DNA of 64,000 nucleotides from Arthrobacter sp. FB24 (GTDB taxonomy: Bacteria; Actinomycetota; Actinomycetes; Actinomycetales; Micrococcaceae). A program made the position numbers and the translations under genes. Shown here in pieces: positions 44,694-54,477 of the stretch. Under the pieces are notes generated by a model, which saw nothing but the letters and a program-made list of their open reading frames with translations, searched no databases and was not told where the DNA came from. The first letter of the stretch is position 1, and each line of letters opens with the position of its first letter. The stretch lies in assembly GCF_000196235.1 (NCBI RefSeq), contig NC_008541.1:310001-374000 (forward strand). Reading direction: 5' to 3'.

Positions 44694-47067
44694 AAGCCAC
44701 GTGGTGTGGTTCGACGAGATCGGGATGGAGCATGTGCCCCAGGTGGGCGGCAAGAATGCCTCACTGGGGGAGATGACGCGCTCGCTGAAGTCCCGCGGAG
44801 TACGGGTGCCGGACGGCTTCGCCACGACGGCGGCCGCCTACCGCACGTTCATCGGAGCCAACGGCATCGACGCCGCCATGCGCGCCCGGATCGCGGAGTA
44901 CCGGGCCGGCAAGACGACGCTGCGGGCAACGGGCGAGGCCATCCGTGAGCTGTTCCTGGCCAGCGAATTCCCCGAGGACATCGCCGAGTCCATCCGCAGC
45001 CATTACCGCACCCTCGCCGAACGGGCGGGACTGGACCGGCTCTCGGTTGCCGTCCGCAGCAGCGCCACGGCAGAAGACCTGCCGGACGCCAGCTTCGCGG
45101 GACAGCAGGAGACGTTCCTGAACATTTCCGGTGAGCGCGAACTCCTGGACGCCTGCCGGCGCTGCTACGCATCCCTCTTCACGGACCGCGCCATCAGCTA
45201 CCGCGAGGTCAAGGGATTCGAGCACCTTGACGTGGCACTATCCATCGGGGTGCAGCGGATGGTGAGGTCCGACGTCGGCGCCTCCGGTGTGATGTTTTCC
45301 ATCGACACCGATTCGGGCTTCCCCCGCGCGGCCGTGATCAGCGCCGCCTGGGGGCTCGGCGAAACAGTGGTCCAAGGCAGTATCAACCCGGACAAGTACG
45401 TGGTGTTCAAACCGCTCCTGGCGGACAAGGGCCTGGCCCCGATCATCGAAAAGACCCTCGGTTCCAAGGCCCGGAAAATGGTCTACAGCCGCGGCGGCCA
45501 CGCGCGGACCCGGACGGTGGACACGTCCGCGGAGGAGCGGAGCTCGTTCGTGCTGGACGACGCCGAAATCCTGGACCTGGCGCGTTGGGCGGTGACGGTG
45601 GAGGACCACTACGGCCGCCCCATGGACATGGAGTGGGCCCGCGACGGCGTCACCGGGGAGCTGTTCATGGTGCAGGCGCGGCCCGAAACCGTGCAGGCGC
45701 TCAAGAGCGGGACGCGCTTCACCATCCATCACCTCCGGGGCACGGGCAAAGTCCTGGCCTCCGGCGCGGCGATCGGCGATTCGATCGCGCAGGGCACGGC
45801 GTGCGTCATCCGGAGCACCCGGGACATCGACACCTTCCGCGACGGCGCCATCCTGGTCACGGAGATGACGGACCCGGACTGGGTCCCGGTGATGAAACGC
45901 GCCTCGGGGATCGTCACGGACCACGGCGGCACCACCAGCCACGCGGCCATCGTGAGCCGCGAACTGGGGGTTCCCGCCGTTGTCGGCACCGGAAACGGAA
46001 CCAGCGTCCTGGGCGAGGACCAGGCGGTGACGCTCAGCTGCGCGGAAGGGGACCAGGGCAGGGTGTACGAGGGCACGGTCCCGTTCGATACCGAGGACGT
46101 GGACCTGGGCGCACTTCCCGCCACCCGCACCGCCGTGATGGTGAACATCGCCAGCCCGGGGGCCTCGTTCCAGTGGTGGCGGCTGCCGGCGGCGGGGGTG
46201 GGCCTGGCCCGGATGGAGTTCATCATCAGCAACCTGATCCGGGTCCATCCGATGGCGCTGGTCCATCCGGAGCGCGTCACGGACGCTGACGAGACCCGCC
46301 AGATCAAGGAGCTGACCAGCGGCTACGCGGACCCGCGGGAGTACTTCGTGGAGGCGCTGGCGCTGGGCATCGCCAAAATCGCGGCGCCGTACCATCCGCA
46401 TCCGGTGATCGTCAGGCTCAGCGACTTCAAGACCAACGAGTACGCACACCTGATCGGCGGCAGCTCCTTCGAACAGCCCGAAGAGAACCCCATGCTGGGA
46501 TTCCGCGGCGCGTCCCGGTACTACGACGAGCGCTACCGGGAGGGTTTCGCGCTGGAATGTGCCGCCCTCAAACGGGTGCGGGAAACCATCGGCTTCGCAA
46601 ACGTCATCGTGATGATCCCGTTCTGCCGCACGCCGGACGAAGCGGACCGCGTGCTGGCCGTCATGGCGGCGAACGGCCTGGTGCGCGGCGAAAATGGCCT
46701 GCAGGTGTACATGATGTGCGAGATCCCCTCCAACGTGGTCCTGGCTGAGAAGTTCGCCCCGAAGTTCGACGGCTTCTCGATCGGTTCCAACGACCTCACG
46801 CAGCTGGTCCTCGGCGTGGACCGGGATTCCGAGCAGCTGGCCGCCCTGTTCGACGAACGCGATGAGGCCGTCACTGCCATGATCAGCGAAGCCATCCGCA
46901 AGGCGCACGCCGCCGGAATCAAGATTGGAATCTGCGGCCAGGGGCCAAGCAACCACCCGGACTTCGCCTCCTTCCTGGTGGGCGAGGGCATCGACTCCAT
47001 CTCGCTCAACCCGGACAGCTACCTCAAGACCGTGCGGGTGATCGCGGACGTGGAGGCATCGGCCTGA
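44686..47067 (+). CDS. ppsA: Phosphoenolpyruvate synthase
   Basis: Makes PEP from pyruvate and ATP, giving AMP and phosphate; used in gluconeogenesis. The 793-residue protein has the ATP-grasp N-terminal domain (QVGGKNASLGEM), the phosphohistidine domain with His419 in GGTTSHAAIVSRE (E. coli PpsA uses His421) and the C-terminal TIM barrel with GICGQGPSNHP. I use the ATG at 44686, which has GGGAG five nt upstream and overlaps the ATPase stop by 8 nt, rather than the ATG at 44659. Its 3' end overlaps the convergent P1B ATPase by 49 bp. Confidence 0.95.
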   Translation: MAESHVVWFDEIGMEHVPQVGGKNASLGEMTRSLKSRGVRVPDGFATTAAAYRTFIGANGIDAAMRARIAEYRAGKTTLRATGEAIRELFLASEFPEDIAESIRSHYRTLAERAGLDRLSVAVRSSATAEDLPDASFAGQQETFLNISGERELLDACRRCYASLFTDRAISYREVKGFEHLDVALSIGVQRMVRSDVGASGVMFSIDTDSGFPRAAVISAAWGLGETVVQGSINPDKYVVFKPLLADKGLAPIIEKTLGSKARKMVYSRGGHARTRTVDTSAEERSSFVLDDAEILDLARWAVTVEDHYGRPMDMEWARDGVTGELFMVQARPETVQALKSGTRFTIHHLRGTGKVLASGAAIGDSIAQGTACVIRSTRDIDTFRDGAILVTEMTDPDWVPVMKRASGIVTDHGGTTSHAAIVSRELGVPAVVGTGNGTSVLGEDQAVTLSCAEGDQGRVYEGTVPFDTEDVDLGALPATRTAVMVNIASPGASFQWWRLPAAGVGLARMEFIISNLIRVHPMALVHPERVTDADETRQIKELTSGYADPREYFVEALALGIAKIAAPYHPHPVIVRLSDFKTNEYAHLIGGSSFEQPEENPMLGFRGASRYYDERYREGFALECAALKRVRETIGFANVIVMIPFCRTPDEADRVLAVMAANGLVRGENGLQVYMMCEIPSNVVLAEKFAPKFDGFSIGSNDLTQLVLGVDRDSEQLAALFDERDEAVTAMISEAIRKAHAAGIKIGICGQGPSNHPDFASFLVGEGIDSISLNPDSYLKTVRVIADVEASA

Positions 47068-48944
47068 TCTTTCGGCGGTGCTCCGTGCCGGCCCGGGCTC
47101 AGCGCGCGCAGCGCATTGAGGATGGTGGCCAGGTCCACCAGTTCCTGCGACAGGGCGCCGGCGATGGCCGGCACGTAGCCCGCCGCCGCGGCCACCATGA
47201 GCCCCACGCTCAGCACGATGCCGATCCAGATGCTTTCCATAGCCACCCGGACAGTGCGCTGCCCGATCCGCACCGCCTGCGCCGCCTTGGACAGGTCGTC
47301 AAGGATGATCACGACGTCGGCAGACTCGCCCGCCGCGGTGGAACCGCGCGCGCCCATGGCGATTCCAACGTCGGCCACGGCCAGGACGGGGGCGTCGTTG
47401 ACGCCGTCGCCCACCATCATCACGGGACGGAGCGGAAGGGACTTAACCGCGTCCACCTTGTCCGGCGGCAGGCACTCGGCACGGACGTCCGTAAGGCCCA
47501 CTTCGGCGGCGATGTGTTGGGCCGTCGCCAGGGCGTCGCCGGTCAGCATCACCGTTTCGGTGACCCCCAGCGCGGACAGCTCGGCCAGGGTCCGCCGGGC
47601 CTCGGCGCGCAGCGGATCGCTCATGACCAGGGCCCCGACGTACACCCCGCCGATGCCCACGTAGATGGCCAGCTGGCCGCTGACCAGTTCCGTTTCCACC
47701 ACGCCGGGCGCATATTCGGCCACGAAGGAGGGCTTGCCCACCACTACTTCCCGCCCGTCGAACACTGCCCGCACCCCGTGCGTGGCTTGTTCCAGCGCCT
47801 CACTGGCGGTCTCGAACCGGAGGTCGCGTGAGGTGGCGGCCTCCATCACGGACGCGGCCAGGACGTGGGAGGAGTACTGTTCCGCGGAGCCCGCGAGCCG
47901 TAGCAATTCGTCCTGGTCCATGGAGTCGGCCGTCACGATGGCCACCAGCGAGGGCCTGCCGTAGGTGAGGGTTCCGGTCTTGTCGAAGGCGGCGGTGCGG
48001 ACCTTGCCGAGCTGCTCCAGGACCCCGGCGTACTTGACGATGATGCCGGACTTGGCCGCCTGGCTCATGCCGCCGAGGAACGCCACGGGGGCAGCGATGA
48101 GCAGCGGGCAGGGAGTGGCCACCACCAGCACTTCGGCGAACCGGGTGGGGCTGCCGCTGACGATCCAGGCGATGGCTCCCAGCGCATAGGCGAACGCCGT
48201 GAAGGGGATGGCGTAGCGGTCGGCCAGGCGCACCATGGGGGCGCGGCTCTCCGACGCCTCCTTCACGAGTTCCACGATCCGGCTGTACTGCGAATCCTCC
48301 ATGACGGCGGTGACGCGCATGCGGACGGCTGCCTCACCGTTGACGGAACCGCTCATGATGCCCTCGCCCGCGGCGCGCTCCACCGGCATGCTTTCACCGG
48401 TGAGCGACGATTCGTCGAACGTGCCGGCGTCGGAAAGCAGCACACCGTCCAGCGGAACCACCTCGCCGGGCTTGACCAGCAGGATGTCTCCCACCCGGAC
48501 GTCGGTGGCCGCGACGTCCTCGTGGGCGCCGTTTTCGGCGCCGCCGTTGGTGGCCGTGCCGTTGCTGGCAGCGCCGTTCCGTTCCCGGTGGGCTGTCTGC
48601 GGGACGCGCGCCAGCAGCGCACTGAGTTCGCTCTTCGCCCTCCCGGCCGCATAGTCCTCAAGGGCCGTGCCGCCAGCCATCATGAGCACGATAATCATGG
48701 AGGCAATGAACTCGCCCACCAGCACCGTGCTGACTATCGCCGTCACGGCCAGGATGTCGATGCCCCAGTGCCCTTGGCGCAGCCGCCGGAGCATCCCGAC
48801 GGACAAGTACGCAGCCACCGCGAGGGCATAGCCGCTGGCGGCAAAGCGGGCAATGACCGGTTGGCCCGATGCCAGCAGGACGGCGACAGCAAGCAGCGCC
48901 AGCACCGTGCCCGCAACGAGCGGATACCGGAGCACGAGTTTCAC
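47019..48944 (-). CDS. P1B-type heavy-metal ATPase with TPC motif
   Basis: A 641-residue metal pump. The phosphorylated Asp321 lies in FDKTGTLTYGRP; TGES is present as SSLTGESMPVE, and VGDGVNDAPVLAVADVGIAMG closes the P domain. The membrane metal site reads VVATPCPLLIA with Cys279: TPC in place of the common CPC, and there is no N-terminal CxxC metal-binding domain. An Asn/Gly-rich insert lies before the actuator domain near residue 125. TPC is reported for P1B-5-type pumps, so substrate may differ from copper or zinc (inference). The GTG start has GGCGGGAC upstream. Confidence 0.9.
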   Translation of the reverse strand: MKLVLRYPLVAGTVLALLAVAVLLASGQPVIARFAASGYALAVAAYLSVGMLRRLRQGHWGIDILAVTAIVSTVLVGEFIASMIIVLMMAGGTALEDYAAGRAKSELSALLARVPQTAHRERNGAASNGTATNGGAENGAHEDVAATDVRVGDILLVKPGEVVPLDGVLLSDAGTFDESSLTGESMPVERAAGEGIMSGSVNGEAAVRMRVTAVMEDSQYSRIVELVKEASESRAPMVRLADRYAIPFTAFAYALGAIAWIVSGSPTRFAEVLVVATPCPLLIAAPVAFLGGMSQAAKSGIIVKYAGVLEQLGKVRTAAFDKTGTLTYGRPSLVAIVTADSMDQDELLRLAGSAEQYSSHVLAASVMEAATSRDLRFETASEALEQATHGVRAVFDGREVVVGKPSFVAEYAPGVVETELVSGQLAIYVGIGGVYVGALVMSDPLRAEARRTLAELSALGVTETVMLTGDALATAQHIAAEVGLTDVRAECLPPDKVDAVKSLPLRPVMMVGDGVNDAPVLAVADVGIAMGARGSTAAGESADVVIILDDLSKAAQAVRIGQRTVRVAMESIWIGIVLSVGLMVAAAAGYVPAIAGALSQELVDLATILNALRALSPGRHGAPPKDQADASTSAITRTVLR

Positions 48945-49043
48945 AGCTAAGTCCCGCCTTTGTCTGGTTGGCTGGCACGCCAGGGCACTCCGGCCCGGGC
49001 ACACCTATGGGTAACACTCCATTGAACCCGGGCTTCGGGGGTA

Positions 49044-49057
49044 GGGGAATAGGTCCC
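49044..49057. promoter_or_regulatory. Weak DosR-box-like sequence GGGGAATAGGTCCC
   Basis: Matches the mycobacterial DosR core GGGACTWWAGTCCC at about 10 of 14 positions, with GGG and GTCCC correctly spaced. It lies between the divergent P1B ATPase and polysaccharide deacetylase genes. Two similar sites occur at 50190 and 55374. Confidence 0.3.
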
Positions 49058-49132
49058 TGAAGCACAGCGGGGTCATGCCCGGCAGGCCCTTCAGCCCTAG
49101 GCGCGGACGGGCCCTGGCTGTCATGGTTGGAC

Positions 49133-50140
49133 ATGGCCGGCCAACCTCCGCTGGAACCTCCGCTTGATCCGCGCCGCCGCCGGCTGGCGGCGGGGGTCCT
49201 GGTGGCGGCTGCTGTCATCGCCGCGGTTGTGCTGGCCGTGATCCTGGCTGGCGCGCCGCGGGGCACGGACCCGCAAAGCGGTTCTCCGTCCGAAAGCGGG
49301 GCATCCTCCAGTTCAGCCACTGCGCCGCCCTCGACGCCGGCCACCGCTGTTCCAGGGGTCCCGGCGTCGTCGGAGCCCCCGCCGTCACCGGCGCCCGAAA
49401 CTCCGGGCGAATCGACCGCCCCGGCACCTGTTGCGCCCGGCCCCACGCCACCGCCGGAGACGCTGCCCGTTCCCCAGCCCCCTCCGCCGGCCGCCCCGTT
49501 TCCTGCCGGACTGGCCGGGCAGGACGTGGAGCTGGTACCCGGCGCAGGCCCGTCCGTTGCCTTGACGTTCGACGCGGGCGCCAACTCGGCCGGCCTGCCG
49601 TCAATCCTGCAGACCCTGGAGAGTGCCGGAGTCCGCGGGACGTTCTTCCTGACGGGGGCATGGGCCGCGGCCAATCCTGCCGGGGTGGCTGCCATCGTGG
49701 CCGGCGGCCACCGGGTGGGCAACCACTCCCAGACCCACCCGGACTTCACCGGACTGCCGGACGCGGGGATCGTAGACCAGGTCCGCGCGGCGGAGCAGTC
49801 AATAGTGGCCGCCGGAGCGGACCCCCGTCCCTTGTTCAGGTTTCCGTTCGGTGCCCGTGACACGCGCACCATCGCTGCTGTGAACAACCTGGGCTACGTG
49901 CCCGTGCGCTGGTCCGTGGACACCCTCGGCTGGAAAGGGACCAGCGGCGGCATCACGGCACAGCTGGTGGCGGACCGCGCGGTGTCCGCCCTGCAGCCGG
50001 GCGAAATCGTCCTGATGCACATCGGCTCCAACCCGGACGACGGCTCCACCCTGGACGCCGATGCCCTGCCGCAGATGATCGAAAGGATGCGCCAGGCCGG
50101 CTACGGCTTCGTCACGCTGGACAGCCTGCTTGCAGGGTAG
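49133..50140 (+). CDS. Membrane-anchored polysaccharide deacetylase (CE4, NodB domain)
   Basis: A 335-residue protein with a membrane anchor at about 15-38, a Pro/Ser/Ala-rich linker to about 130 and a NodB domain. The catalytic signatures are degenerate but present: VALTFDAGANSAG (TFDDG becomes TFDAG), HRVGNHSQTHPDF (metal histidines) and LFRFPFGARDTRT. It should act outside the membrane on peptidoglycan or another glycan. The replaced second Asp of motif 1 may alter metal binding. An in-frame TTG at 49127 is an alternative start. Confidence 0.85.
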   Translation: MAGQPPLEPPLDPRRRRLAAGVLVAAAVIAAVVLAVILAGAPRGTDPQSGSPSESGASSSSATAPPSTPATAVPGVPASSEPPPSPAPETPGESTAPAPVAPGPTPPPETLPVPQPPPPAAPFPAGLAGQDVELVPGAGPSVALTFDAGANSAGLPSILQTLESAGVRGTFFLTGAWAAANPAGVAAIVAGGHRVGNHSQTHPDFTGLPDAGIVDQVRAAEQSIVAAGADPRPLFRFPFGARDTRTIAAVNNLGYVPVRWSVDTLGWKGTSGGITAQLVADRAVSALQPGEIVLMHIGSNPDDGSTLDADALPQMIERMRQAGYGFVTLDSLLAG

Positions 50141-50189
50141 CCGGCAGGGTAGCCGGCCGGGCCGCCAACCGGGAAGCCGGCCCGAAAAC

Positions 50190-50203
50190 GGGCCCAATGT
50201 CAC
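50190..50203 (+). promoter_or_regulatory. DosR-box-like sequence GGGCCCAATGTCAC
   Basis: It fits the DosR core at about 10 of 14 positions, 36 bp upstream of the fused mutase-GH65 gene. The stretch GGGCSCAATGTC is also found at 55374 before the universal stress gene (11 of 12 identical). Confidence 0.3.
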
Positions 50204-50238
50204 TGGGCAGGCAAAGCCAATGCTGGTAGGACTGAGCC

Positions 50239-53200
50239 ATGACTGAGTCGCCAACCGCCGCCGCCGCGCTGGCCCCGGTTGACGCCGTGGTTTTCGATCT
50301 TGACGGTGTCGTCACGGACACAGCGGACCTCCACGCGGCGGCATGGAAGGAATTGTTCGACGACGTCCTCCAGGACCCCCGGATTCCGCCGACCGCACGG
50401 CGCGATCCTTTCACGGATGCCGACTACCTGCGCTATGTGGACGGCCGCACCCGGGAGGACGGAGCGGCGTCGTTCCTGCACTCGCGAGGGGTGGATCTGC
50501 CGGCTGGCGGGCCCGCGGACGGCCCCGCGGAGTGGACGGCGGTGGGGCTGGGGGCGCGCAAGAACGGGATCTTCGAAAGGCTGCTGAGGCTCCGGAGCGT
50601 CCCTGTTTTCCCCGGAACACTGGCGCTGCTCGAACGCCTCAAGGCCGGGAAGGTCCCGGTGGCTCTCGCTACCGCCAGCCGGAATGCCCGCGCGGTGCTG
50701 GCATCCGCCGGCCTCGAAGACGGTTTCGACGTCGTTGTCGACGGGAACACCGCGGCGCAGCTGGGACTGGCCGGCAAGCCGGACCCTGCGCTGTTCCTCC
50801 ACGCCATCGGCGAACTCGGGGTGGCACCGGAACGGGCGGTGGTCATCGAGGATGCCGTGGCCGGCGTGGCAGCGGGCCGACGCGGCGGCTTCGGGCTGGT
50901 GGTGGGGATCGACCGGGCCGGACAGCGGGCCGAGCTGGAAGCCGCGGGCGCCGATTTCGTCCTGGACGACGTCAGTGAACTGGACCTTGGCCTGGTCATC
51001 GCGGATCCCTGGCAGCTGGTCTATGAGGGATTCGACCCCGCCCACGAGGGCCACCGGGAGGCCCTGACCACCCTGGGCAACGGCTATATGGCAACCCGGG
51101 GGGCGGCCCCCGAACACCGCAAGGACGACGTGCACTACCCGGGAACCTACCTGGCCGGCGTCTACAACCGGCTCACCAGCGTGATCCAGGGGCAGGAGAC
51201 CGAGGACGAGCACATGGTGAACATGCCGGACTGGCTGCCGCTGGACCTGTGCGTGGAGGGCGGAAAATGGTGGTCCGAAGGTGGACTGCGGCTCCGCAGC
51301 GAGCGGCGCACGCTGGACCTGAAGCGAGCGCTGCTGACGCGGGAAGCTGTGCTGGAGGACGACGCCGGGAGGCAGCTTGATGTGGTCCAGCGTCGGCTGG
51401 TCTCCATGGCAGAACCGCACCTCGCCGCCCTCGAGATGACGGTGACAGCCGTCGGCTGGGGTGGCCAGGTGAGTATCCGTAGTGGCTGCGACACGGACAT
51501 CACCAACTCGAACGTGGCGGTGGAAGCGCTCCTGTCCAACCGGCACCTGACAGATGTGACGGTTTCGGGGGCCGATGACGGGCCCGGAGCCGCCACCCAG
51601 GTTGTCCTCGTCCAGACCACCCAGAGCAGGATCGGGGTGGCGGTGGCCATCCGGACAGACGTCCCGGCCAGCCTGCATCCGGCCAGGCCCGAGGAGCTGG
51701 GAGGACTGTTCGTGCACCGCTTTGACGTGGAGCTGCGGGACGGCGAGCCGGCAACTGCCACCAAGACCGTGGCCGTGGCGACCTCCCGCGACCACGCCAT
51801 TTCCTCGCCCCGGACAGCGGCCGTTGATGTCCTCAACCGCTCCGGGGGAGGTTTCGAGGTGCTGCTGGCCAGCCACGAGGCGGCGTGGCGGGGACTGCTC
51901 ACGCCCTTCATCATCGAGGTCGATGACTCTACCGAGTCACAGCTGATCCTGAACCTGCATGTCTTCCACCTGCTCCAGACCATTTCGGCGCACACGGCGG
52001 AGCTGGACGCCGGTGTCCCCGCCCGCGGCCTGCACGGCGAGGGCTACCGGGGCCACATTTTCTGGGACGAACTGTTTGTCCTTCCGCTCCTGACGTCCCG
52101 GCTTCCGGCCGTGACGCGGGCCCTCCTTGACTACCGGTGGCGGCGGCTGGGAACGGCCCGGGATGCGGCCAGGGCGGCCGGCTTCGCAGGTGCCATGATT
52201 CCGTGGCAAAGCGGGAGCGACGGCAGGGAGGAGACGCCCCGGCTCCTGTTCAACTCCCGTTCCGGCCGGTGGGTGCCGGACTACTCCCACCTGCAGCGCC
52301 ACTCCGGGCTGACGGTCGCGTACAACGCCTGGCAGTATTTCGAAGCGACCCAGGACCGCGCCTGGCTGACCCACCACGGTGCGGAGATCATCGTGGAGGT
52401 TGCCCGCCTTTTCGCGTCGATGGCGGAGTACGATCCCGCCGCAGACAGGTTCCATATCCGCGCGGTGGTGGGTCCGGACGAGTACCACACGGGCTACCCG
52501 GACAACCCCGGCGGCGGCCTGGATGACAACGCCTACACCAATGTCATGGCGGCCTGGGTATGCGACCAGGCGGTATGGATCATGAGTTCCGTGCGGGGCT
52601 TCGACATGGACGACTTCCGGGAAAGGCTGCGGGTCACGGACAACGAAATTGACGGCTGGGCGCGGCTCGGGCGCAGGGTGTTTGTTCCCTTCCACGCCGA
52701 CGGCATCATCAGCCAATTCGCCGGGTATGAGAATCTCAAGGAGTTGGACTGGGAGCACTACCGCCGCACCTACCGGAACGTCCAGCGGCTGGACCTCATC
52801 CTCGAAGCGGAGGGCAGCAGCACCAACCACTACCGGCTCGCCAAACAGGCGGACGCCCTGATGCTGCTCTACGTCCTCGGCGAAGACCAGCTCACCACCT
52901 TCCTGGACCGGCTCGGGTACACGGTGACGGCGGAGCAGATCGCGAGGACCGTCGACTTCTACCTTGCCCGGACGGCGCACGGGTCAACGTTGAGCAGGGT
53001 GGCGCACGCCTCCGTCCTGGCGCAGCTTGATCCGGAACGGGCGTGGGACACGTTCCGCGAAGCCCTCGACGCGGACCTTGACGACACCCAGGGCGGCACC
53101 ACCCGGGCGGGCATCCACCTGGGCGCCATGGCCGGTTCCATCGACGTCATCCAGCGCAGCTTCGCCGGCCTGCGCATTACGAGGGACGCCCTGGATTTCT

Positions 53201-53400
53201 CTCCCCGCCTGCCCGCGGAACTCGGCAGGGTTACTTTCAATGTGCGCTACCGGGACCAGCTGCTGGCGGTGCACCTGGAGAAAGGCCGCCTGCTGGTTTC
53301 CGCGGACCCGGGCGACGCTTCGCCGGTGCTGGTCCGGCTTGGGACCCAACACGTCCTGCTGCATGCCGGGCAGGACCACGAATTCCGGCTGGCCACCTGA
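50239..53400 (+). CDS. Single-chain beta-phosphoglucomutase plus GH65 phosphorylase
   Basis: A 1053-residue fusion. Residues about 15-250 are a HAD mutase with Asp20 and Asp22 in VVFDLDGVVTD and motif IV VVIEDAVAGVAAG. Residues about 255-1050 are a GH65 domain with catalytic Glu748 in VVGPDEYHTGY, GHIFWDELFVLPLL and near the C terminus IHLGAMAGSID. Together it could turn an alpha-glucoside into glucose 6-phosphate on one chain. There is no trehalose-phosphatase domain. A similar HAD-GH65 combination, with an extra domain, is annotated in M. tuberculosis Rv2006. The loop IHLGAMAG differs from HIASTGG of the separate enzyme at 11918. Confidence 0.9.
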   Translation: MTESPTAAAALAPVDAVVFDLDGVVTDTADLHAAAWKELFDDVLQDPRIPPTARRDPFTDADYLRYVDGRTREDGAASFLHSRGVDLPAGGPADGPAEWTAVGLGARKNGIFERLLRLRSVPVFPGTLALLERLKAGKVPVALATASRNARAVLASAGLEDGFDVVVDGNTAAQLGLAGKPDPALFLHAIGELGVAPERAVVIEDAVAGVAAGRRGGFGLVVGIDRAGQRAELEAAGADFVLDDVSELDLGLVIADPWQLVYEGFDPAHEGHREALTTLGNGYMATRGAAPEHRKDDVHYPGTYLAGVYNRLTSVIQGQETEDEHMVNMPDWLPLDLCVEGGKWWSEGGLRLRSERRTLDLKRALLTREAVLEDDAGRQLDVVQRRLVSMAEPHLAALEMTVTAVGWGGQVSIRSGCDTDITNSNVAVEALLSNRHLTDVTVSGADDGPGAATQVVLVQTTQSRIGVAVAIRTDVPASLHPARPEELGGLFVHRFDVELRDGEPATATKTVAVATSRDHAISSPRTAAVDVLNRSGGGFEVLLASHEAAWRGLLTPFIIEVDDSTESQLILNLHVFHLLQTISAHTAELDAGVPARGLHGEGYRGHIFWDELFVLPLLTSRLPAVTRALLDYRWRRLGTARDAARAAGFAGAMIPWQSGSDGREETPRLLFNSRSGRWVPDYSHLQRHSGLTVAYNAWQYFEATQDRAWLTHHGAEIIVEVARLFASMAEYDPAADRFHIRAVVGPDEYHTGYPDNPGGGLDDNAYTNVMAAWVCDQAVWIMSSVRGFDMDDFRERLRVTDNEIDGWARLGRRVFVPFHADGIISQFAGYENLKELDWEHYRRTYRNVQRLDLILEAEGSSTNHYRLAKQADALMLLYVLGEDQLTTFLDRLGYTVTAEQIARTVDFYLARTAHGSTLSRVAHASVLAQLDPERAWDTFREALDADLDDTQGGTTRAGIHLGAMAGSIDVIQRSFAGLRITRDALDFSPRLPAELGRVTFNVRYRDQLLAVHLEKGRLLVSADPGDASPVLVRLGTQHVLLHAGQDHEFRLAT

Positions 53401-53440
53401 TCCGGGCACGGAATCCCCGAGACCGGTCACCCGTGGGCGC

Positions 53441-54442
53441 CTAGTCCATGTGCAGTACGGCGGCCCCCGTAATCCGGTCCGCGGCGAGGTCCTGCAGGGC
53501 CCGCGCGGCATCTTCCATCCGGTAGGGGACGGTGGTGGGACGAAGCGGGATTTCCGCTGCGACGCGAAGGAAATCCTCGCCGTCGGCCCTGGTATTGGCG
53601 GTGACGCTGCGCAGCTGCCGTTCCTGGAACAGTTCCGATCCGTAGTGCAGCGGCGGGATGTCGCTCAGGTGGATTCCGGCCACCGCCAGCGTGCCTCCGC
53701 GGTCCAGGGCGCGCAGCGCCTGCGGCACCAGCCACCCCACCGGTGCAAAAAGGATGGCCGCATCCAGCGGCACGGGGGGTTCGTCGTCGGCGTCACCGGC
53801 GAAAGCCGCTCCGAGCTCCAAGGCGAGGCGCCGGGCTTCCTCCGAGCGGGTCATGACGTACACGCTGGCTCCGCGGTGCATGGCCACCTGTGCGGCCAGG
53901 TGGGCGGAGCCGCCGAAACCGTAGATGCCGAGGCGGCCGCCGTCCGGAACCTGGGCGCGGGCCAGGGCCCGGTAGCCGATGATGCCCGCGCACAGCAGGG
54001 GTGCGGCCTGCTCGTCCGGAAAAACGTCCGGTATCCGGTAGGCGTAGTCCTCATTGACCGTCACGCGGTCCGCGTAACCGCCGTCCCGGTCCCAGCCCGT
54101 GAAGGTGGGGGACAGGCACAGGTTCTCCTGGTCGCGGAGGCAGAAACGGCAGTGTCCGCAGGTGCCGCCCAGCCAGGCCACACCCACGCGTTCCCCGATC
54201 CGGAACCTGGTGGCGCCTTCGCCAAGGTCAACCACTTCACCCACCACTTCATGGCCGGGAATCACGCCGGTCCTGCGCGGCGGGAGATCGCCTTCGGCAA
54301 GGTGGAGGTCGGTGCGGCACACTCCGCACACCCGAACAGACAGCAGGACCTCGCCCGGCCCGGGGCTTGGGTCGGGGCGGTCACCGAACACCAGGGGATG
54401 CCCCGCCACGGGACCCGGTTTGCCAACCCACCAAGCACGCAC
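53441..54442 (-). CDS. Zinc-dependent alcohol dehydrogenase (MDR family)
   Basis: A 333-residue medium-chain dehydrogenase. Catalytic zinc ligands are the Cys in [15 protein letters not shown] and the His in PGHEVVGEV; structural zinc is in [15 protein letters not shown]. The NAD(P) motif is [12 protein letters not shown], a variant of GxGxxG. It lies 35 bp after the USP gene and is probably in one transcript with it, which suggests a redox-balance role under low oxygen (inference). Confidence 0.9.
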   Translation of the reverse strand: MRAWWVGKPGPVAGHPLVFGDRPDPSPGPGEVLLSVRVCGVCRTDLHLAEGDLPPRRTGVIPGHEVVGEVVDLGEGATRFRIGERVGVAWLGGTCGHCRFCLRDQENLCLSPTFTGWDRDGGYADRVTVNEDYAYRIPDVFPDEQAAPLLCAGIIGYRALARAQVPDGGRLGIYGFGGSAHLAAQVAMHRGASVYVMTRSEEARRLALELGAAFAGDADDEPPVPLDAAILFAPVGWLVPQALRALDRGGTLAVAGIHLSDIPPLHYGSELFQERQLRSVTANTRADGEDFLRVAAEIPLRPTTVPYRMEDAARALQDLAADRITGAAVLHMD

Positions 54443-54477
54443 GGCACACTTCCTGTCCGATTATTCCGCCACGGCTC

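Noticed and set aside
50239..53400. OtsB-type trehalose-6-phosphate phosphatase
   Set aside because: Only a beta-phosphoglucomutase-type HAD and a GH65 domain are present; there is no room for a separate phosphatase domain.
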